Notes: a model not told the origin generated them from the sequence alone. DNA of 6,887 nt from Vicinamibacteria bacterium (GCA_025937075.1 JAICSD010000244.1:1-6887); one strand, 5' to 3'. Numbered from the stretch's first letter, positions 1 through 5,760 are shown. Made by a program: numbers and translations.

Positions 1-601
1 GCATCACGTACGCGAGCGCGGCCGCCGCGGCGCCGGCCGCGAACCACGCCGCGTGCACGTGCAGCGCGAAGTAGAGATGCTGCGGATAATTGCGGCCGCT
101 CTGCCGCGACGCAAGCTGCACGAGCCACGCAAACGCCGGCACGAGCACGAACATGACCCGAGGTGCCCACGTGGCGCGTGCGTGCGCCATCGCTTCCTGC
201 AACTCGTGTTCGTTCTCATACCCGAGCCGCCGCAGCTCCGAGGTCGTTTCAGCGTCGCTGGATCCTGCGCCGTGCACCCGCACGGAGCTCGTCGCCGTCA
301 GGGTCATGACCGCGAAATAGGCGAGGCTGAATACCAGATACAGACGAATCGGGGAGATCCAGCGGACCCGCCGCCCCTCGAATTGTTCACGCGTCAGGCG
401 TCCGGGTGAGAGCAGCAGCGCACGGACGGAGGAGAAGATCTTGCCGTCGACGTGCAGCATCTCGTGCGTGAAGTCGTGCAGGAAATCCCGAAGGCTCTGG
501 TTGAGCGGGCGCGCGCGCTGGCCGCACGCGGCGCAGTACGCGCCAGCGAGCGGCGCTCCGCAGTTGTAGCAGACGGTCGAATCGGGAGCCGGATGCGCCA
601 T
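1..601 (-). CDS. DUF3667-like zinc-ribbon membrane protein, C-terminus cut by window edge
   Basis: The frame is open from the ATG at 601 to the left edge, giving 200 residues with no stop. The N-terminus has a zinc ribbon, CYNCG at 11-15 and CAACG at 23-27, so C11, C14, C23 and C26 would bind one zinc ion. A stretch with DFLHDFTHEMLH (39-50) and SPGRLTREQF (65-74) follows, then RRVRWISPIRLYLVFS. This order (ribbon, H-rich helix, PG-x-x-REY-like motif, then membrane helices) is what I recall of the DUF3667 family, whose function is unknown. Likely membrane helices lie near 86-103, 147-164 and 177-200, so it should be an inner-membrane protein with a cytoplasmic ribbon. The ATG is preceded by no strong Shine-Dalgarno; upstream in-frame codons run straight into the tRNA gene, so an earlier start is unlikely. 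It may share a transcript with tRNA-Lys. Family assignment is from memory; the coding call is firm. Confidence 0.8.
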   Translation of the reverse strand, partial: MAHPAPDSTVCYNCGAPLAGAYCAACGQRARPLNQSLRDFLHDFTHEMLHVDGKIFSSVRALLLSPGRLTREQFEGRRVRWISPIRLYLVFSLAYFAVMTLTATSSVRVHGAGSSDAETTSELRRLGYENEHELQEAMAHARATWAPRVMFVLVPAFAWLVQLASRQSGRNYPQHLYFALHVHAAWFAAGAAAAALAYVM

Positions 602-620
602 GCGCTCTGCGGAGACGAAA

Positions 621-692
621 TGACCCGGGTGGGGATCGAACCCACGACCCTGTGATTAAAAGTCACATGCTCTACCACTGAGCTACCGGGTC
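621..692 (-). tRNA. tRNA-Lys (anticodon TTT)
   Basis: A complete 72-base cloverleaf can be folded on the minus strand. The acceptor arm is GACCCGG with CCGGGTC, the D arm is GCTC/GAGC around AGTGGTA, the anticodon arm is TGTGA/TCACA around the loop CTTTTAA, the variable loop is 5 bases, and the T arm is GTGGG/CCCAC around TTCGATC. The anticodon is TTT, which reads AAA/AAG as lysine. The discriminator base is A and the CCA end is not encoded, so it must be added enzymatically. The DUF3667-like gene starts 19 bases beyond the 3' end on the same strand. Confidence 0.97.
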
Positions 693-707
693 CCCAGAGA
701 AACGTGG

Positions 708-713
708 ATCGTA
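708..713 (-). promoter_or_regulatory. possible -10 box for the tRNA-Lys gene
   Basis: On the minus strand TACGAT (4 of 6 matches to TATAAT) ends 15 bases before the tRNA 5' end, which would leave a leader of roughly 8-9 bases. No convincing -35 box is seen at 16-18 bases upstream; the region there is the CTTCAC/GTGAAG inverted repeat at 723-735. Weak call based on position and partial match only. Confidence 0.25.
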
Positions 714-748
714 CCACATCAACTTCACGGTGAAGCGCGGCCGGCAGC

Positions 749-773
749 GAGCGAGCACGGATCTTGCTCGCTC
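749..773 (+). promoter_or_regulatory. hairpin in the leader of the small basic protein gene
   Basis: A perfect 9-bp inverted repeat, GAGCGAGCA at 749-757 and TGCTCGCTC at 765-773, encloses the 7-base loop CGGATCT. It ends 10 bases before the Shine-Dalgarno AGGAGGT (784-790) of the gene starting at 797. No T-run follows on either strand, so it does not look like an intrinsic terminator. It could be an mRNA-stabilising or regulatory leader structure, or a protein-binding operator. Confidence 0.5.
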
Positions 774-796
774 AGAGGAACTCAGGAGGTCAGTCG

Positions 797-985
797 ATGC
801 CACCACGTGGAGTGAAGGGCGCCAAGAACAAGCGGATGTACGAACACATCAAGGAGTCCGAGAGCAAGCGCGGACGCAGCACCAAGAGCGCCAAGCGCAT
901 CGCGGCCGCGACGGTGAACAAGCAGCGGGCGAAGAAAGGGCAGGCCAAGAGCAGCCGCAAGCGCAGCAGCTCGAAAAAGAAGTAG
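797..985 (+). CDS. small highly basic protein of unknown function (62 aa)
   Basis: The ATG at 797 sits 6 bases after AGGAGGT (784-790), the best ribosome binding site in the window; an in-frame TTG at 764 lacks such a site. The 62 residues are dominated by Lys, Arg, Ser and Ala, with no signal peptide or membrane segment. The N-terminal half has MYEHIKESESKRGRS (14-28), then AKRIAAATVNKQRAKKG (32-48), and the tail ends in KRSSSKKK. Small bacterial proteins with an EHI...RG...A...ATVNK pattern exist and are sometimes labelled 'plasmid stabilization protein' without functional support; this looks like a relative, from memory. The charge suggests nucleic-acid binding, which is inference. The gene converges on the arginase gene with 3 bases between the two stop codons. 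Confidence 0.8.
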   Translation: MPPRGVKGAKNKRMYEHIKESESKRGRSTKSAKRIAAATVNKQRAKKGQAKSSRKRSSSKKK

Positions 986-986
986 C

Positions 987-1006
987 GGTCAGATGATCTT
1001 CTGACC
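987..1006. terminator. weak hairpin between convergent genes
   Basis: GGTCAGA (987-993) and TCTGACC (1000-1006) form a 7-bp stem with a 6-base loop exactly where two genes meet tail to tail, and the structure includes the arginase stop codon. On the minus strand the bases after it include CTTCTTTTTC, but about 6 bases late, so the U-tract is imperfect; on the plus strand there is none. It may be a poor terminator for arginase or simply chance. Confidence 0.3.
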
Positions 1007-1900
1007 AAGCGCCGACGAAGCGAGCTCCGCGCCGAGGATCGCCGTCGTGTTGCGATCGTCAAGAATCGGGTTCACTTCCACGAGGTCCAGCGCCCGCAGC
1101 AGGCCCGAGTCGGCGACCATCTCCATCACCATGTGCGCCTCGCGATAGTCGAGGCCTCCTTTGACGGGTGTGCCCACGCCCGGCGCAATCGACGGATCGC
1201 ACACGTCCAGATCGAACGACACGTGGATGCCGCCCGTGCCGGCGCCCGCGATGCCGAGCGCCTGCTCGACGACCGCCGCGATGCCGGATCGATCGATGTC
1301 CTTCATCGTGAACACGCGCACGCCCGAGTCGCGCATCAGCTCCTTCTCGCGATCGTCGAGATTCCGAATGCCGATGAGGACGGTGCGATCGGGGGTGACC
1401 TTCGGCGAGAACCCGCCAATCTTTGCCAGCTCCGGCGGCTCGGAGCCGAGCAGCGACGCGAGCGGCATACCGTGCACGTTCCCGCTGTTCGTGCTCGCCG
1501 GCGTGTTCATGTCGCCGTGGGCGTCCACCCAGATCAAGCCGAGCGGCTGGTCGTTGCGGCGCAGGAAGTCTGCAGTGGCCGCCACCGATCCGGAGGCCAG
1601 CGAGTGATCGCCGCCCAACACGAGCGGGAGGCCGTCTCTTTCGAGCACGGCAAGCGCGGATTTGTACAGGCGTTCGCAGACACGCGCGATTTCGCGAATA
1701 TATTTCTTCCGGGGATCGCCGAAGCTCTTGACCTCCGGAATCGGCGCGACGAGATCCCCTTCGTCCACGACCGTGATGCCGAGCGCCGCCAGGCGTTCGG
1801 CGAGTCCGGCGATGCGGAACGCAGACGGCCCCATGTCCACGCCCCGGCGGTTCCCACCGAGATCGAGCGAGACGCCGATGATGTGTACGGGACGCGACAT
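989..1900 (-). CDS. rocF: arginase
   Basis: Arginase hydrolyses L-arginine to L-ornithine and urea in the cytoplasm, using a two-manganese centre. The 303-residue length is normal. The expected metal ligands are all present: H99 in GGDHS, D126, H128 and D130 in DAHGD, and D230 and D232 in SFDLDVCDP. H143 in NVHGMPLA matches the catalytic histidine, and E275 in DLVEVNP matches the glutamate that binds the guanidinium group. The N-terminal SLDLGGNRRGVDMGPSAFR is typical of arginases rather than agmatinases, as is the C-terminal NPILDDRNTTA. The start is ATG at 1900; the bases before it (GATATCCTTTTCC) contain no recognisable Shine-Dalgarno. No other arginine gene is adjacent. It is divergent from the gene at 2029 and convergent with the small basic protein gene. 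Substrate is inferred from motifs; I am confident of the family. Confidence 0.96.
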   Translation of the reverse strand: MSRPVHIIGVSLDLGGNRRGVDMGPSAFRIAGLAERLAALGITVVDEGDLVAPIPEVKSFGDPRKKYIREIARVCERLYKSALAVLERDGLPLVLGGDHSLASGSVAATADFLRRNDQPLGLIWVDAHGDMNTPASTNSGNVHGMPLASLLGSEPPELAKIGGFSPKVTPDRTVLIGIRNLDDREKELMRDSGVRVFTMKDIDRSGIAAVVEQALGIAGAGTGGIHVSFDLDVCDPSIAPGVGTPVKGGLDYREAHMVMEMVADSGLLRALDLVEVNPILDDRNTTAILGAELASSALGQKII

Positions 1901-1929
1901 TGGAAAAGGATATCGTGGGACGCGCAGGT

Positions 1930-1957
1930 TTGACGTCTGCGTTAAAATGCTGATACT
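1930..1957 (+). promoter_or_regulatory. predicted sigma-70-type promoter for the gene at 2029
   Basis: TTGACG (1930-1935) and GATACT (1952-1957) are separated by 16 bases, matching the -35 and -10 consensus at 5 and 4 of 6 positions. It would give a leader of about 65 bases. The leader contains a 5-bp stem, CCGTC (1979-1983) with GACGG (1991-1995). Nothing comparable is seen for the divergent arginase gene. Confidence 0.55.
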
Positions 1958-2028
1958 CTGTAAGTTGCGGTGGCGAGCCCGTCCGTATGTGACGGTTCGG
2001 ATGCCTCCCGCACGAAGGAGCGAGTTCG

Positions 2029-2274
2029 ATGAAGCGCTTTGAGGTCGGCGCGCGCGTGGTGGAGCCTACCTACGGCCTGGGATCCGTCGTTGCCGTGGAG
2101 GACGCGTACACGCGCGTCCAGTTCGACGAGCACGGAGTAAAGAAGTTCCTCACCAGCATGTCGAAGCTCGAACCGAGCGACGAGCCGGTCCCCGCCGGTG
2201 TGCGCGCCGCCGGCAAAGCGCGCAAGCGGCGCACGACGAAGAAGGCTGCGCCAGCCACCGTCGCTGAAGAGTAG
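2029..2274 (+). CDS. SH3/Tudor-like (UvrD C-terminal-like) small protein with basic tail
   Basis: The ATG at 2029 follows GAAGGAG (2014-2020) with 8 bases of spacing. The 81-residue product has two parts. Residues 3-48 run FEVGARVVEPTYGLGSVV, then VEDAYTRVQFDEHGVKKFL and a final KLEP. This is the pattern of the small beta-barrel found at the C-terminus of UvrD/PcrA/Rep helicases (VG..V.HP.FG.G.V..VE...V.VF...G.K.L....L) and of DUF3553-like or CarD-like SH3 folds. Residues 60-77 are a tail rich in Lys, Arg, Ala and Pro (KARKRRTTKKAAPA), resembling tails that bind DNA non-specifically. The helicase tail domain contacts RNA polymerase in PcrA, so an RNA polymerase- or nucleoid-associated role is possible but is inference only. 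It has its own likely promoter and converges on the methyltransferase-like gene with 9 bases between stops. Confidence 0.82.
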   Translation: MKRFEVGARVVEPTYGLGSVVAVEDAYTRVQFDEHGVKKFLTSMSKLEPSDEPVPAGVRAAGKARKRRTTKKAAPATVAEE

Positions 2275-2283
2275 CCCCAGCCC

Positions 2284-2916
2284 CTACCTTTTATAAGAGA
2301 GCGAGATCCCCTCACCAGCTGGCGACGCCGGCGACAGAATCGTGGTCCAGAGGGCGGGGCTGTGCTGAATCGCGTCCAGAAAATCCCCCATCTCCGTCCG
2401 CTTGTTGACGACGTTGTGGGCGGTGAAGAGCCCGCCGCGATCGAGCCGCGGCAGCACGAGGTCGAGGAAGCGCTTGTAGTCCTTCTTCCACGCGTCCAGG
2501 AAGACGAAGTCGAACGTGCCGCTCAGTTTGGGGATTTCCTTGAAGGCGTCGCCGGCGATCACCTGCACCACGTCCGTCATCCCGGCGCGCTTGATGTTGT
2601 CGGCGAGCTCGCGCGCACGCGTCGGGTCGTACTCGATCGTCACCAGCTTTCCGCCGCTCTCGCGCAATCCCTGCGCCATCCAGATCGCGCTGTATCCGCT
2701 GGCGCCGCCAATCTCGAGCGCGCGGCGGCGCTTCGTCGAGGCGATCAGAATGCGCAGGAAGCGTCCGTCTTCCTCCGAGACGGCAAGCTGACCCGTGTCC
2801 TTCGCGCGAATCTCCGCGAGGATCTTCGCGATGTCAGGTTGCTGCTGCGCACGGACGCTGCTCATCGCGATCAGCACAGCGGCGATGACGCAGACGAAAG
2901 ATCTGCTCGTATTCAT
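2284..2916 (-). CDS. exported O-methyltransferase-like protein (COG4122 type) with altered metal site
   Basis: The 210-residue product has a class I SAM-dependent methyltransferase fold close to bacterial catechol/caffeoyl-CoA O-methyltransferases. Motif I is LEIGGASGYSA (67-77); E95 in TIEYDP should bind the SAM ribose; GDA is at 122-124; and DFVFLDAWKKDY (136-147) supplies the first metal-ligand aspartate, D141. Where the family usually has a D-N pair (GG...DN), this protein has AHNVV, so H167 replaces the second aspartate while N168 is kept. The first 23 residues look like a Sec signal peptide: a short charged start (R5), a hydrophobic core VCVIAAVLIAM, and a possible cleavage site VRA-QQQ; there is no lipobox. 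A start at M18 would remove the signal but has no ribosome binding site. The chosen ATG has AGAGG about 13 bases upstream, which is distant. Substrate unknown, and SAM is not expected outside the cytoplasm. Confidence 0.85.
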   Translation of the reverse strand: MNTSRSFVCVIAAVLIAMSSVRAQQQPDIAKILAEIRAKDTGQLAVSEEDGRFLRILIASTKRRRALEIGGASGYSAIWMAQGLRESGGKLVTIEYDPTRARELADNIKRAGMTDVVQVIAGDAFKEIPKLSGTFDFVFLDAWKKDYKRFLDLVLPRLDRGGLFTAHNVVNKRTEMGDFLDAIQHSPALWTTILSPASPAGEGISLSYKR

Positions 2917-2943
2917 CTTGTGATCTTATCCTCTGACGTTGAA

Positions 2944-2963
2944 CTTCCGCCTGAAGGCGGAAG
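2944..2963. terminator. strong hairpin between hemG and the methyltransferase-like gene
   Basis: CTTCCGCC (2944-2951) and GGCGGAAG (2956-2963) pair perfectly over 8 bases around the tetraloop TGAA (TTCA on the minus strand). It begins 7 bases beyond the hemG stop codon and lies 27 bases before the methyltransferase ATG, both on the minus strand. The minus-strand sequence after the stem is TTCAACG, so there is no proper U-tract. It may attenuate or end the heme transcript, stabilise an mRNA end, or be a copy of a dispersed palindromic repeat. Confidence 0.5.
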
Positions 2964-2970
2964 GCAATGC

Positions 2971-4320
2971 TCACTCCATCATTGCAGCCACCCGACGCGC
3001 ATCTGCGACACAGTCGGGAATTCCAACCGATCCGAATCCGCTGCCGGCGACGAACAGTCCCTGATAGCGTGACAGCCGCGCGCGAAGAGCGGCGAGCCTC
3101 TCTATCTGTCCGACGACGTGCTGGGCGCCGGCCTGGCGCCAGCGGTACACGCGCGTCAGCTCCGGCGCGCCGTCGATGCCCAGCACCGGGCGCAAGTCGC
3201 CGCACGCGATCGACACCATCTCATCGTCGCTCAGATTCACCGCATCGGGGTCGTGCGCACCGCCGATGAATGCTCGAAGCAGGACGTAGCGGTCGGGCGC
3301 ACGGTGCTCCCATTTCGAGGAGACCCACGTGCAGGCCGTGATCCGGCTCGCGCCGTCGCGCGCGACGACGAACCCGGTTCCGTTCAGCGGATGCGCGACG
3401 CGCTCGCCCGCCCAGGCGAGCGCAACGGTGGCGGTCGAGACGTATGGCACCTGTGCTGCGATGCGCGCGGCTTCCGGATCGACGCTCGTCAGCAGGTCCG
3501 CAGCCGTCGATGCCGGTGCGGCGATCAACACGCGCCGCGCGTCGATCGTGTCTTCGCCCGCGCTGATGCGCCAGCCCGTGCGCCACGGGATCAGGCGCCG
3601 CGCCGCGCAGCGACAGCGAATGGCATCGGGACCGACCTGCGATTGGAGTGCCGCCACCAGCGTCGCCATGCCGCCGCGAAGCGCGAAGAAGGGCGACGTC
3701 TCCGCATCGCGTGTGCTGGACGCGTGCCGCCGCTGATGCAGTGCCATGAGGACGCTGCCATGCTGCCGTTCGAGGTCCGCCAGCGTAGGGAACAACACGT
3801 TCATCGACAGCTCGTCGATGTTGCCGGCGTGGATGCCGCCGAGAAGCGGCTGCGCGATTGCGCCAACCGTGGCGCGGCCGAAGCGTCGCGCGAAGAACGA
3901 TGCGACGGATTCGTCGTCTTGCGCGCGCCGTGCGGGGACGAGCGGTTCGAGCGCGAGCCGCACTCGGGCCGGAACCGACAGGAGATCGTAGTGCGCGACG
4001 CCCTCCCACGTCCGCGGGATGCCGAGGAACGAGTCGCGCGGCAGCGCGTGAAGATGTGAGCCGCGCAGCACGAACGCGCCGCGGCTGAAGAGCGGCTGGA
4101 GCTCGTCGCGAAGACCCAGCTCGGCGCACAGATCCACGGCCGCACGCTTGTGCGCCAGCATGGAGTCCGCGCCCGCTTCGATCGTGAAACCGTCGACGCG
4201 ATCGGTGCAGATGAGACCGCCCGCACGCGAGGACGCCTCGAGCACCACAACCTGGCGTCCGCGACGCCGCAGGTCGTATGCCGCTGTGAGACCTGTGATT
4301 CCGGCGCCGACGATTGCGAT
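2971..4320 (-). CDS. hemG: FAD-dependent protoporphyrinogen/coproporphyrinogen oxidase
   Basis: The product belongs to the oxygen-dependent HemY/CgoX porphyrinogen oxidases (also named hemY), which use FAD to oxidise protoporphyrinogen IX or coproporphyrinogen III late in heme synthesis. Counted from the ATC codon at 4320 it has 449 residues, a normal length. The FAD-binding start IAIVGAGITGL holds G5, G7 and G10, and VVVLEASSRAGGL puts the ribose-binding acid at E28. Mid-protein family features include GGIHAGNIDELSMN and VPYVSTATVALAW, and the C-terminal FAD motif reads LFVAGSGFGSVGIPDC (about 422-437). The problem is the start: the first canonical codon is a GTG at 4248, which would delete the whole glycine-rich motif, while upstream to the in-frame stop at 4387-4389 there is no ATG, GTG or TTG. 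I extend to ATC (MAIVGAG-like) as the most sensible N-terminus, but the true start is unresolved. The hemE stop (4322-4324) lies one base before this ATC, in a different frame. Confidence 0.88.
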   Translation of the reverse strand: MAIVGAGITGLTAAYDLRRRGRQVVVLEASSRAGGLICTDRVDGFTIEAGADSMLAHKRAAVDLCAELGLRDELQPLFSRGAFVLRGSHLHALPRDSFLGIPRTWEGVAHYDLLSVPARVRLALEPLVPARRAQDDESVASFFARRFGRATVGAIAQPLLGGIHAGNIDELSMNVLFPTLADLERQHGSVLMALHQRRHASSTRDAETSPFFALRGGMATLVAALQSQVGPDAIRCRCAARRLIPWRTGWRISAGEDTIDARRVLIAAPASTAADLLTSVDPEAARIAAQVPYVSTATVALAWAGERVAHPLNGTGFVVARDGASRITACTWVSSKWEHRAPDRYVLLRAFIGGAHDPDAVNLSDDEMVSIACGDLRPVLGIDGAPELTRVYRWRQAGAQHVVGQIERLAALRARLSRYQGLFVAGSGFGSVGIPDCVADARRVAAMME

Positions 4321-4321
4321 A

Positions 4322-5356
4322 TCAGTGTTGAGCGTCGCCGTACGCGTGGACGTGCCGCGCGAGCGCCTGCACGTGCTCCAGCGGCGTCATGGGCAGCACG
4401 CCGTGGCCGAGATTGAAAATGTGACCCGCGCGGCCGTCCGCGCGACGCAGGATCTCGTCAGCCGCGGCCAGCATGCGATCGACGGGGCCGAGCAGCAGCG
4501 CCGGATCGAGGTTCCCCTGGATGGCGCGCGCGCAGCCGATCGCCCGCCAGGCGTCGTCGAGCGGCAGACGCCAGTCGACGCCGATCACGTCGCCGCCGGC
4601 GTCGGCAATCTCCGGCAGAATCGCCGTCGTGCCCACGCCGAAATGGACGACCGGCACGTGGAGGTCCGCGAGCGCATCGAAGATGCGGCGTGTATGCGGA
4701 AGCGCAAACTCGCGGTAATCGCCGCGCGACAGTTGCCCGGCCCACGAATCGAAGATCTGCAACGCCTGCGCGCCGGCCTCGACCTGCGCGCGCAGATAGT
4801 CCGCCATCATCGTCGAGAAGCGTTCGCACAGCGTGTGCCACGCCTTCGGCTGCGCGTACATGAACGTCTTCGTGCGCGAGTACAGCGTGGACGGTCCTCC
4901 CTCGATCGCATAGGACGCCAACGTGAAGGGGGCGCCGCCGAATCCAATCAGGGGTACCCGATCGCGCAGCTCCTTTCGAAGAATTCCGATGGTCTTCAGG
5001 ACATGCGCGAGCGACTCACGCGGCTCGAACGTGCGCAGGCGTTTGACATCCGAGATATGCCGAATGGGACGCTCGATCGCGGGGCCCTCGCCTTTGACGA
5101 AATCGAAATCCAGCCCCATGGGGACGAAGGGCAGCAGCAGATCGGAGAAGACGATCGCGGCGTCGACGTCGATGACGTCGATCGGTTGCAAGGTGACGGC
5201 GACGGCAAGCTCCGGCGTACGGCAGATCTCGAGCAGCGAGTACCGCTCGCGGAGTGCACGGTAATCGGCCATGTACCGGCCGGCCTGGCGCATGAACCAG
5301 ACCGGCGTTGCGTCCACCGGCTGCTTCCGGCAGGCGCGGAGGAATCGATCGTTCAC
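4322..5356 (-). CDS. hemE: uroporphyrinogen decarboxylase
   Basis: HemE decarboxylates the four acetate side chains of uroporphyrinogen III to give coproporphyrinogen III, in the cytoplasm and without a cofactor. The 344 residues match the usual length. Signature one, PVWFMRQAGRYM (18-29), supplies the substrate-binding arginines R23 and R27; D72 in FSDLLLP is the catalytic aspartate; GFGGAPFTLASYAIEGG is the second signature. HFGVGT, GVDWRLPLDDA, IQGNLDP and the C-terminal NLGHGVLP (H318) are also typical. I chose GTG at 5356, giving MNDRFLRACR, because it overlaps the receiver gene's stop as GTGA; the longer frame from ATG at 5401 would add 15 residues unlike HemE and overlap the receiver by 49 bases. 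Order on the minus strand is receiver, hemE, hemG, so the three are probably one operon with translational coupling. A coproporphyrinogen oxidase or ferrochelatase gene is not in the window. Confidence 0.95.
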   Translation of the reverse strand: MNDRFLRACRKQPVDATPVWFMRQAGRYMADYRALRERYSLLEICRTPELAVAVTLQPIDVIDVDAAIVFSDLLLPFVPMGLDFDFVKGEGPAIERPIRHISDVKRLRTFEPRESLAHVLKTIGILRKELRDRVPLIGFGGAPFTLASYAIEGGPSTLYSRTKTFMYAQPKAWHTLCERFSTMMADYLRAQVEAGAQALQIFDSWAGQLSRGDYREFALPHTRRIFDALADLHVPVVHFGVGTTAILPEIADAGGDVIGVDWRLPLDDAWRAIGCARAIQGNLDPALLLGPVDRMLAAADEILRRADGRAGHIFNLGHGVLPMTPLEHVQALARHVHAYGDAQH

Positions 5357-5760
5357 GCGGGAACCAGGGTCCTGGCGAGCTCGATCAAATTCTCGAGCCA
5401 CATTGGCTTGAAGCGCAGCGACGCGCCGAGGGAGCTGATTTCCAGCTGCAGCGGATCGGGGAGGAAGTAATCGCCCGTGACAATGGCGACCGGCACGTCG
5501 GCCAGGTGCGGCTTCGAGCGGACCAGGCGCAAGAACTGCAGACCGTTCGTGATCGGCATCCGCATGTCGAGGATAATCGCGGACGGACGGATGTTGTCGG
5601 CCAGCTCCAGCCCAGCTTCAGCGCTGAGCGCGGTTGCGACGTTGAAACCCTCGAGCTTGAGCATCCGCGCGAACGTCTCAGCCACGGACGGGTCGTCGTC
5701 TACGATCAGGATTGTCCGGACTGCCGGCGGAGCGAGAGGGTCTTCGGCCGGTGCGATCAC
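5353..5760 (-). CDS. single-domain response regulator (CheY-like receiver)
   Basis: From GTG at 5760 this gives 135 residues, almost all one receiver domain. The acidic pocket is DDD at 21-23 in ILIVDDDPSV, the phosphorylated aspartate is D65 in ILDMRMP, the switch threonine is T95 in AIVTGDY, and the conserved lysine is K118 in RFKP. All phosphotransfer residues are therefore intact. There is no output domain, so it should act by protein contact or as a phosphorelay intermediate. No histidine kinase is nearby. The frame continues upstream without a stop to about 6858, but that extension is antisense to the divergent gene at 5911 and unlike any receiver. No strong Shine-Dalgarno precedes the GTG, so the exact start is uncertain. 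It is the first gene of the probable operon with hemE and hemG. Confidence 0.88.
   Translation of the reverse strand: MIAPAEDPLAPPAVRTILIVDDDPSVAETFARMLKLEGFNVATALSAEAGLELADNIRPSAIILDMRMPITNGLQFLRLVRSKPHLADVPVAIVTGDYFLPDPLQLEISSLGASLRFKPMWLENLIELARTLVPA

Noticed and set aside
394..717. Open frames over the tRNA gene, giving GSSVVEHVTFNHRVVGSIPTR and TRVGIEPTTL
   Set aside because: These are the familiar spurious translations of a tRNA gene, not proteins.
723..735. CTTCAC-G-GTGAAG inverted repeat upstream of both the tRNA and the basic protein gene
   Set aside because: A one-base loop cannot form a hairpin and there is no second copy; it might be an operator, but nothing further supports it.
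1133..1933. 266-codon plus-strand open frame opposite arginase
   Set aside because: Antisense shadow of an intact arginase, with biased composition and no family resemblance.
2005..2020. CTCC/GGAG pairing that could mask the ribosome binding site of the gene at 2029
   Set aside because: Only 4 base pairs with an 8-base loop; too weak to call a regulatory switch.
3118..4059. 313-codon plus-strand and other open frames opposite hemG
   Set aside because: Arg/Ala/His-rich shadow sequence with no recognisable motif, opposite a well-supported oxidase.
2971..4248. GTG at 4248 as the hemG start
   Set aside because: It would remove the GAGITG FAD-binding motif encoded immediately upstream in the same frame, so it is unlikely to be the true start.
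4148..5470. 440-codon plus-strand open frame opposite hemE
   Set aside because: It is an antisense shadow of a clear hemE with all catalytic motifs; long antisense frames are expected at this GC content.
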